Positions 55,301 through 64,000 of a stretch of DNA of 64,000 nt are shown here, piece after piece. The position numbers and the translations under genes were made by a program. Each line of letters begins with the position of its first letter. Position 1 is the stretch's first letter. Below the pieces are notes generated by a model. That model ran no database searches. It had not been told where the DNA came from and worked only from the letters and a program-made list of their open reading frames with translations. The stretch covers positions 141,416-205,415 of the forward strand of contig VZSE01015292.1 in the NCBI GenBank assembly GCA_013398275.1. The letters are read 5' to 3'. This DNA comes from Promerops cafer. Taxonomy: Eukaryota > Chordata > Aves > Passeriformes > Nectariniidae.

Positions 55301-58300
55301 TTTAGCATCTCCCCCGCTGCTGGAGGCCTGGACTGCAGGGAAAGTCAGGGTAGTTTTCCCTCCACTTCTGGCTGCTCCACATAGAGCAGCTCAAATTCAT
55401 GTTGTCCCCCATCACGTGCATCAGCAAAGTGAGTTGTGGCCAGGTACATTTCACTGCTACAGAGCCTCTTTGCTGCAAGTCCTGACTTGATTTCAGTGCA
55501 TTCTTCAGCCTCGCTCCTCCTCACACAGCTCCCAAGAGCACAGCTCTGTTCCTTCCTCTCCTCTCCAGGCAGCTGCTGCCGTTGTGCAAGCCCGGGACTG
55601 AATCTCGATGCTGCTGTGCAATGACCATGCACAGGACAGGATGATGAGGCACAGCCAGGAGTGTGCAATCCCAAATCCAGGTTCCTGCAGCTCCCTGTCC
55701 CCACAGCCAGCCGTGGATGCTTTGGAAAACCAGCCTCGCATTGCAAAACACGTTGGGATGTGGGACTCTGCCACCACCAAGTGATCAGTGGAAAGAAGAG
55801 AGAAGAGCCTGCTCGTGGCAGCACTCGAATAACCTCAGACTGGTGCCCAGCACCCTGCGATTTGTATTCTGCCCCTTGCTCCCCAGCAGCTGTGCCCTGC
55901 TGCCCCTCCCGATGTCCATCAGAGCAGTTCATCACTCCCTCAGCCCCACAAGGCTGAGCTGATCTGCTCTGCCTGCAGATAATGCCATGGGCAGAGCCGT
56001 GTTGCAATTAAATACTCTCCCGGTTCTATGCTGATGAGAAGCAGGAACAGAGTGCACAATGGCAGATGGTTACAGGCGAGCAATTACAGACACAATCTTC
56101 CCTCTTCCTTGTCCTTGCACTGTTTTTTCCACTGTTCCACACTTGCCGAGAGCCTGACACAGCGACCAGAGCTCTGAAGATGATGAGCAGAGGAATAAAA
56201 AAGCTCTTTGAAGCACATCCCTGAAGCTCCATGAGCCCTGATCATCCCTTCAGGCCATGTTTCTGCAGCCCTGCTGGCCAGGGTAGTGAGCAGGAGGTCC
56301 ACTTCAGGTGGTCTGAGCTGCTAACAGGAGTGTCATTAAAAAACCCCAACTTAATCATGATAATTGAATTAAAGGAATATTGTGGAATATTTCCTTGTTT
56401 TCAAGAGGGCTTGTAACGTGTTAAAACTTTTTGAAATCCAGCTGCTGTAAATAGCAACTCATGTGCTTTCCCAACCGTTTACCTTTCTTGCTCAATACCG
56501 AGTATCTATTTAGGAACTGTTTTTCAAAACACTGTGCACTTTGCACAATTAATTTGGGGAAGTCTGTGGTGTGTCCCAATGCTCAAAAAAGTGCTGTGAC
56601 AAGCTCAGATCACATGTATAAAGTCAACCTATAGAAACAAATAAGAACATTTTTATACATGCAATCTCTGGCAGAATTGCTTAGAAATCATGACGTGTTT
56701 TAAAACAATGCCATAATATTCTTAAATGCCAAATGTCACATGAAATATTATTCAGAATCACTCCTCTCTCCTTCCCAACCTGCCTGCAAACAAGTGGTAT
56801 CTGCACAGCCTGGCCGTGGGTGCTGGGAACAGCATCAGCTGTGAGTGGTGCATTATTAACAACTGGAATTATTAACTCTGTTTCAGAAAGCTGTTCTGTG
56901 CCTCTACACACAGTTGTTTGCAAAATTATTTGGAAAATTCATCTTGCACCTGATCCCTCCCTTTTTTAATGAACCATGTGGTGCTGTCAGACAATGCTGA
57001 TGGACAGCATAAAGCAAGGAGAAAGGGAAATAGCACCTGAAATGACAGGCAGAGCCTTTCCCACAAAGCACCTCACTCACAGAGTTAAAGCAGAACAGAA
57101 CAAGGGGAGATTAGAAGAGAAATTGCGCCGTGGGAGGGGGTGGCAGTGTGGTGGGACCTGGGTCCCTGTGGGGAAGGTGAATATCCCAGTTCCTCACTTA
57201 CTGCCAAAACTTTTAGGCACCAGGCAGATGCTAAGGGTGCCTGGCTCCAGTTTGGTCTCCTCCTTTATTCCCAGTTGCCCTGGCTCTGCTTTTCCAGCCA
57301 CAGCTCCAGCGGCAGCTCCAGGAGAACCTCTCTGCTCACGGGGCATCGTTGCTTTTTTTCTGTCTGGAAAGTAGGAAAACTCCCTCTTTGTAGTGACCAG
57401 AGATACCCCTGGGCTCCAGGGGAGCTGTATAACCCCTGGAGCCCTTGGCATTCTCACTCCATGCTCAGGTCTGCATCTCATTCCTGGTTTTGCTGCTCTT
57501 TTTCCAAGCAAATTACTGAGGAATCCTCCACCTGCCAAGCACCAACGCAAACTTCATCAGCCACTACTGCCTGCAAAAATTTTAAGACAGGGATTTTTGT
57601 GTGGTTGACATTCATTTTCATGCTCCACAGTGTCTTGTAGGCCCTGTGAAAGAAAGGAAAGAGACAGGTGGGAATGATTTCGTGCTTCCCCTGCCCTGCT
57701 AGGGCGATGTTTCTCAGCCTCCACAGGGAGGAGACGGGTGTGATGCAAAAGGGTGAGAGGAGTTTCTGTGGCCGCTGGTTTTGGGATGAGCAGGTACGGT
57801 TTGTCATGCAGCTAAAAGGACATCTGGCTTCTGCATCTCCCAAATTCTTGCTTCTCTACTCTCTGGGCCTACACCATGCAGGAAATTCATAGACTGATCA
57901 TCATCCTCTGGAGGTGTTGGATCTGACCAGTGAACCTGCTGTGCTGAGGCATCTTGTTTTGCTACAGCTCCTGTGTTATTCAGTCCCTTACATTACACTG
58001 AAAGTGATTAATGTTCCTTGTCTTCAACTTCTCCCTCCAGCACGGCTCCTCTCTGGTTAGGCAGAGGTCAGAACCAGCAGGACATGATTACTCATTGAAG
58101 AGGGAAGAACTTTCAGTTCTTCTTTTTCCCTTTTTTTCTTGTTCCAGGATGGTCTGAACTCAGATCACAGCAGCTGTGATACCCAGGGGCAGCTTGGTAG
58201 TGTTTGGAGTCCCCCAAGACAGCTTACCAAGACAGCTTTCACAAGAAGAGCCCTCACATCATCACAGGAAAAGGAGAATCCTGTTACTTATAGCCACAGC

Positions 58301-61300
58301 AAACTCCCTCTCTTCAGACCAGAAGCCTCAGCAAAGCCCAGGGTGGCTGATGAGATGGATTTATTTGCTAAAACCCTGTTTGCTGCAAGCCAGACCAATA
58401 AAGAGACCTGCTGGAGGTCTCAGCTCTCCAGACCCAGGAGGGCTCTGTTTCCTTTGCCCTGTCCTATCTTTGCACTAATCTGATTCCAAATGATTTTTCT
58501 AGAAGTCCAACTAGCTTCAGCAACATGGATTTGGGCTTGGAAGAGGAAGACAGTAGATAACAGCACGGGCAGAAACATCCTGAGCTGCATTTTTTCAGCT
58601 TTGCCTGCAGTGAGCTGATGCTTCCTAAATGCTTCATCTTCCTCCTGTCACTGTGTCCCTTTTCACTCCTCTTCCCCATGTCTTTGTAGTTGGATGCTGA
58701 CATACTCTCTGTTAGTCTCTGCTGCCTTATAATGAACATCAAAAGAATGAAAAGATGATGAATCGGAGATCAGGACCCAGAGCAATCATTAATAGGAGGG
58801 AACACATTAGGCACACCACAGCTCAATAGGAAATATATTCTCCATCTGCCTTTGTTACACAGATCTAAGGGCAGGCTTGGCACTGTCTCGGGCAGACAGA
58901 GACGGGGTTGAGACAAGGTTTTTTATGAGGAAAGCCAGGAGTCAGGGAAAATCCATGTACAGATGAAGGTCTTTCTAAATTAGAGTGATCTGGAGGCTTT
59001 GGAAGGCCACGGGCAGGCAGGGGGAGCAGCATCCCTCTGGCAGCAAATTCATAACCAGGGAGCTGGACAGAATCCAGCCCCTTCAAAAATGGAGAAGTGG
59101 CCACAGTGGCTGACAGAGGTGAGACAGGAAACTTGGCAGAGCTGGCAAGGGCTGGAAGAACAGAGGGATGTGTTACCCTCTCCCTAGGAAGGGCACCTTT
59201 CTCTGGAGAAAATGCACTTGGTAACTGATGTTGAAGTGTTGGACCTTAAACCTTGAGAGGGCTTTTAGAGACACAAACACTTGAAATTCCTGCCTGAAAT
59301 GGCAGCAGCATCTCCAGAGAGAAAACAGAGATGGTGAAGGAGTGCTGCCCAAAGGGCCTGGGCAGGTGCTGCTGCATCATTTCACAGGAGCCACGGGAGA
59401 GGGAGAGAATAACAACAAGCTTCAGACCCTCTTGGCTAGACACTGCCCAGCACCTGGGGGCACCAGTTTTCATTATCACAGAAGCCAAATGGACAAATAA
59501 ACAAGATAAATTTAGCCAGACTGCTGATTCTCCTAATCTCAGACACAGATTTGTTTGCTCTCTACTCTCCAGAGAAATGTGTTTCCCTCTGTTCCATGTT
59601 GCTTATACAACCACATATGCTTGGGGAAAAAGTGTCATACAGGAAATACAAGCTTTGGCTTTCAGAAAAATCCCTCAAATGCTGTGCCTGAAGGACCCTC
59701 CAGATTGTAAGACACCTGATGGGAGCCTCTGGGGACAGCTTCTGCTCTCAACTGCCCTGGCATGGCTCAGAAGAAACTCATTTGGTTCAGTTAAGTTGGG
59801 CAGAGACAAGAGCAAAGTTGTCTATGTTTGTGTTTGGAAGGGATCTGGCAAACCCAGGGCTCCATCATCCTCCCTGATGCACACAAAGAATTAATAGATT
59901 TGCATCTTTATAAGGGGAAAGAGAATTGGGCCCACGTTGAGCAGCGATAATGAATTAAACTCAATTAAATTTTGATACATTTCAGAGATATGTTAGTTAC
60001 TATATAAAGTAATATACTTAATTAGCCCGGGAAGTCTGTTAAATATTACATAAGGTTACCAATGAGTTCCTGCAGGAAGCGAGCGAGCTGACATTTGTAG
60101 GTCTCCTCACATGAGAACCTGATGGTAGCTCTGGAGATATCCATGGACTCCACAAATGGGCTTAAACTCTCCCCCTCTAATTGCTTAGCCACCCGAAGTT
60201 TTATGAAGTCTGAAGGAATGCAAGGGAGCCCACTGTGCCACAGCTTGCACCACGGCCCACAGAAACCCAGCTCATTTCTCTGCAGCTGCTCTGTTTTCCA
60301 TCTGCCTGGGAACAGAACTGGCTTTGATTAGAAATGTTTTAGTCCTTCCCAGATCTCTTTTTGTCACTCCTAACCCACACCACTCACTGCCATTAAGAGT
60401 ATTGGAAACAAGGGCCAGCCTTGCCTCTTAAAGCATCCCCTGATGGGATCCATCAGGATGGACCATTCCCAAATTTAATGGATACTTTTTCAACAGAGCT
60501 TTAACATTCACTCCTCCATGTGGCAAAATGCTTCCAGCATGGTTGGTAGCAGCTGTACATGGATTTCACATCTTCATATTCAGACCCTGCTGTCTCTCTC
60601 TGAAAACATCTATCGGTCTGAACAGCAGCTGCCAACTCAGTCCAAGCTGACAGATGTAGGATGACTTCTGGTTTCATTCCCCACTGTGCTCTGAAATTTT
60701 CGTTTCAAAATACAATACTGAATTGGCCTTGACAGGAATCGGGTGTTAACTCTGATCAGACAGTTACTTCATTACTAATGGCATTACTCATCCTGCTCTG
60801 CATTGTTTTCCTCCCCCAGAGTCGTTAAACTCAGCATTCCCCTGCTCACAAAAGTGCTGTTGGATTGAACAAGGATAGAAATGTGACTTTTTGTGGTGAC
60901 AAGGTGATTTGTAATTTTAAGGAGCTCATTCCCAAGAAGCCAAAAGCAGTCATGTCAGTTTGAGACAGGTCCAACTATGAAAAGTCTCCCTGTACTAAAG
61001 AATGCATTTTTTAACACTTTGGGAGTTTGGATTTGCAGGTTACAGCTGGAAATGGAGAGAAAGAAAAAAGGAAGGAGAGGAAAGAAGGAAGGAAAATAAA
61101 GTAGTGAAAAGGTACAGGACATGTTTTGAACGCAGGTGGACACACACCAGATGGGGACAATTTCCCTCCAGAATTTGTGATCCTTTGCAGGGACACGGTG
61201 ACTTTGGCCATTTGCAGCTCTCAGCACACGTTGCTTTGGGAGTGGAGATGTTCTGAAAGCTGCCTCACAGGTTATTTCTTAGCATTTTCAAGGATTATTC

Positions 61301-62079
61301 CAGTCATCATTGTCTTTGTTCGACATCAAACTCGCTCAATATGTCCCTTGCAGTATGGTAAGGAAGAGACCTTCTGCCACCAGCAGAGGCTGTTCTGACA
61401 CCTGGCTGAGCTGGATGAAGCTCATGCAGCGACCGATTTCATCCCGTCCCGGCCAGGTTTGGATTGCCGTGCTGGTTTTCAGTCCTAATAGCTCCCCAAG
61501 TTTTGACAGACAAGTTGTTGTTGCATTTGTTTTTAAGAGAAATATATATCAAAGAGCAGCATTTCACTGCAAAGGCATCTCCAGCATGAGAAATGCTCCC
61601 CTGGCGTTTTCTGTGTCCTACTCGTTGGTGCTACATGTGAAATATTTATACTGAGGGTTTGTGCTGTATCTTGGGGGTCTGGCAAAGCAGGAGCTCAAGG
61701 GCTCCTTGAAGATTTTACCCTCAGCCACTCTGGAATCTCTTTTCTGTGCCACACTGCCCTTCTCTTCACCCATGTGTGTTGGTAACTTGTGAGGGGATCT
61801 CAAAAAAGGGAATTTTCCAAACAGAATAAACATGTCCCACGATGAAAGGCAGAAGAAAAGGAAATAAAACAAAGGTTTCATAGTGACAGATACTTGTGTG
61901 AATGCCAGAGGACTTTCAACCCTCATCAGTAATGACATGAACACAAAGAGATTTTTTAATAATGTCTTTCTTTAAAGTTTGTTTCAGAGACAAACTGGCT
62001 CCATGGGACAGAAGTAAGCAATGGAAAAACTACAACTTGTGCATATCCTCCTAGTTCTAGCTTTAAAGAGAGCTCTCTG
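55301..62079. other. Intergenic, no gene recognised
   Basis: About 6.8 kb with no supported exon or RNA gene. It contains AT-rich blocks with many TAAT/ATTA cores (56335-56520 and 59935-60060) that resemble conserved non-coding enhancers in style only. The longest frames (220 codons at 55345-56007 minus and 187 codons at 59331-59894 plus) look like chance. Confidence 0.5.
61050..61100. repeat. Purine (GA-rich) tract
   Basis: Almost pure A/G on the plus strand with ggaa and gaaag units, in the gene-poor right part. Confidence 0.75.
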
Positions 62080-62315
62080 TGGGCAAGATGGTGCAGACAA
62101 GAGAAGACTTTTTGACTGTGAGGGCAGTCTGGAGGGCAGCTGGAACAGGTTGTCCGGAGGGGTTATGGAGTCTTCATTCCTGGAGATATTCAAACTCCAA
62201 CCAGACAAAGCCCTGGGCAACCTGCTGTATCTGACCCTGCTGCAGCAGAGGAGTTGGCCTAGAAAATTTCAAGAGGTCCCTTCCAGCCTGAGCCACCCTG
62301 TGATCTGCCACCCCC
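62080..62315 (+). mobile_element. CR1 LINE 3'-end fragment
   Basis: 'ggaacaggttgtccggaggg', 'cattcctggagatattcaaa', 'agccctgggcaacctgctgt' and 'aggtcccttccagcctgagc' are consecutive CR1 blocks on the plus strand, ending near 'ccctgtgatctgcc'. Confidence 0.9.
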
Positions 62316-63179
62316 AGCTCCTGCTTCTCAGGCACAACCTCAGAATAAACAGAAATGAGGCTCAGGAGAGCTTGGAGGTGAGCTACAGCTCTGACCATCC
62401 GTAAAGCTTCCACCGTACAGGAAGAACCACAGTCCCCAAGGATTGAGCAGTGGTCAGGAGATCTCCCTGCCCGGGAGAGAACCCCATGGCCTGGTGCAGG
62501 GTGATCAGAACACCCTATGTGAACTTATATAAGCACCTATGAGCATATGGGATACCTACACATGGCATATGTACTGCGTAAGCCAGGTCCAAATGTGGGC
62601 TGTCAGACCGTCTGCTTGCATGTCTGAGTGGGATCTGCTCTAACTACAGGTTGTGTGATTTCCCTTATTACCAAGAAGGCACGTTTCCTGAAATATATTG
62701 GAAAGACACTTGTCCTGTCTGCTGAAGCAAGAGAGAAACATCAGGATCAGGAAACCTGTAATCTGAGCTCTATCACCTCTTATTTATCTAACAATCCTGG
62801 CAATTTTCTCTGGATTAAAAATAACTGTGATTTGTCCTCATTGTATTGTATCGCTTTATAAATTATCTTAGGTACAAAGTAGGGGGTTTGCTTTCTATTG
62901 GGATGGTGAAAATTCTGAATAATGGATGACAGCTAACAAACAGCAAACTGCTCCTGGGGATAGGAGCTGCACAGCACACACCCCATCGTTTGGAATTTGT
63001 AAACATTTCAGTGAATACTAATGCTTGACTTAGTAGCTGGAGATTACAAATAACACCAGATCACAAACAGCCACACAGTGAAAGTGGTTCGTGGGTTCAT
63101 TAAACATCACGGGCGTCAAAAAATAAAAAAGCTGTTTCTCCATCACATCTGTGGTGATCGGCATAAAATTCACGTCCTC
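62316..63179. other. Intergenic, no gene recognised
   Basis: About 0.85 kb of AT-rich sequence before the terminal CpG island. Nothing supported. Confidence 0.5.
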
Positions 63180-63935
63180 TCTGCTGCGGCCGCCGAGCTG
63201 GGCTGTGGTGAAATCCCGGCCCAGCTGGGCGGGTGGTTAAGTCTGATCATCCTCAAAGAAGTGCTGAAGCCACTCACGAAGTGCCTCGAGGCCGTTTTCC
63301 CGCTGCCCGCGAGTTTCTGCCCGCCGCATCCTCAGCGCTCCCACCCGCGGCTCCACGAGCCCACAGTGACATCCTCTGTCGGGATGCGGCAGCAGCGCAG
63401 CCTGAGCCCTCGTGGAGCGGACTGGCCTGGGGACACGTCTCCCCGAGGAGGGGACACACGTGCCAGGCGGCTGCAGGCTTGCCCGGCTGCCGGCTCGTTG
63501 AGCACGCAGCTGGGAAAAGCAAGCCCGGCTCTGAACACGGAGCCAGGGCGCTGTCCCCGTGCTGGGCGCCTTTAGGGACAGGATGAGGCTGGTTCTTGCT
63601 GAGGCCACCCTTTGGTGGGCGCCGCACAGGCCACCCCTGCGGGAGTGCTGAGGAGTGCCGGCCCTGCTCGGCTCTGCCGCCTGCGAACGATTTGGTTCCA
63701 GAGAGCCCTCTCGGCCCGCTCCCAGCTGGATCAGCCGCCGCTCTCCNGGACAGGATGAGGCTGGTTCTTGCTGAGGCCACCCTTTGGTGGGCGCCGCACA
63801 GGCCACCCCTGCGGGAGTGCTGAGGAGTGCCGGCCCTGCTCGGCTCTGCCGCCTGCGAACGATTTGGTTCCAGAGAGCCCTCTCGGCCCGCTCCCAGCTG
63901 GATCAGCCGCCGCTCTCCGCTCTCAGGACACTGTT
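63180..63935. promoter_or_regulatory. CpG island at right edge, possible promoter region of next gene
   Basis: GC rises sharply at 63180 with a NotI-like gcggccgc and many CpGs. In human the gene beyond OSBPL2 is HRH3, transcribed away from it, so this could be its 5' flank. No HRH3 coding sequence is seen in the window. The island contains the false duplication at 63576-63918. Confidence 0.4.
63576..63918. repeat. 171-bp exact direct duplication around a single N
   Basis: 63576-63746 and 63748-63918 read the same from 'ggacaggatgaggctggttc' to 'gccgccgctctcc', with one N at 63747 between them. I saw no difference between the copies. This is the signature of a contig-end overlap that was not merged. 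Confidence 0.9.
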
Positions 63936-64000
63936 TGAAGAGGAATTCTGTGAGGCTGCAGCAGTTCCTGAGGTGAAAATAGCTTTTGGAGCAATCAGAA

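Noticed and set aside
55345..56007. 220-codon minus-strand open frame
   Set aside because: Longest non-repeat frame in the gene-poor part, but there is no recognisable domain and composition is typical of GC-rich non-coding DNA. Kept only as context for the nearby CpG island.
59331..59894. 187-codon plus-strand open frame
   Set aside because: No recognised motif and no clear splice or promoter context; a frame of this length can occur by chance in about 19 kb.
63078..63823. Several open frames at the right edge, considered as HRH3
   Set aside because: None shows transmembrane helices or amine-receptor motifs, and the segment contains the false duplication with an N.
1..64000. tRNA, rRNA, snoRNA genes or endogenous retrovirus
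   Set aside because: Looked for box motifs, cloverleaf-like B boxes, LTR ends and gag/pol motifs by eye; found nothing that could be supported. A covariance-model scan would be decisive.

Overview
The window is vertebrate nuclear DNA, almost certainly from a bird and probably a passerine. Several pieces of CR1 LINE are present. The best preserved end in the bird-type CR1 tail (…ctatgattctgtgat) and carry the 'ctggcacagggtgcccagagcagctgtgg' type of block that I associate with songbird CR1. The conserved genes are split by GT-AG introns, and CpG islands mark the promoters. The gene order LAMA5 – ADRM1 – OSBPL2 is the human 20q13.33 / chicken chromosome 20 block, read in the opposite orientation to human OSBPL2.

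Layout: (1) 1-1490 is the last coding exon and the 3'UTR of LAMA5 (+ strand). (2) 1585-8235 is ADRM1 (- strand), the proteasomal ubiquitin receptor Rpn13. All nine coding exons were reconstructed and give a 405-residue protein; exon 1 is non-coding, lies in a CpG island and is interrupted by a 16-N gap. LAMA5 and ADRM1 meet tail to tail, with poly(A) signals 132 bp apart. (3) 8440-9310 is a short intergenic spacer. (4) 9310-44560 is OSBPL2 (- strand), the sterol/phosphoinositide transfer protein ORP2. Thirteen coding exons were reconstructed and give 480 residues, the human length; there is a 2.5-kb 3'UTR, a non-coding first exon and a CpG-island promoter. (5) 44780-64000 is about 19 kb with no recognisable coding exon. 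It holds CR1 fragments, a 20-bp minisatellite at 50.3-50.95 kb that is open in all six reading frames, a small GC-rich island near 55.2 kb and a larger one from 63.18 kb. The larger island contains an assembly-type false duplication. From human synteny the next gene to the right should be HRH3 on the + strand, but no HRH3 exon is seen.

The three genes are neighbours by conserved synteny and not by shared function: LAMA5 is an extracellular basement-membrane laminin, ADRM1 docks ubiquitin and UCHL5 at the 26S proteasome, and ORP2 moves cholesterol and PI(4,5)P2 at membrane contacts. No undescribed gene system is evident. The most notable non-genic signals are the six-frame-open minisatellite, an exact antioxidant-response/NRF1-type element in the ADRM1 promoter, and a nested hairpin near 45.6 kb. 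All splice-site and domain calls come from reading the sequence; no alignment was run.
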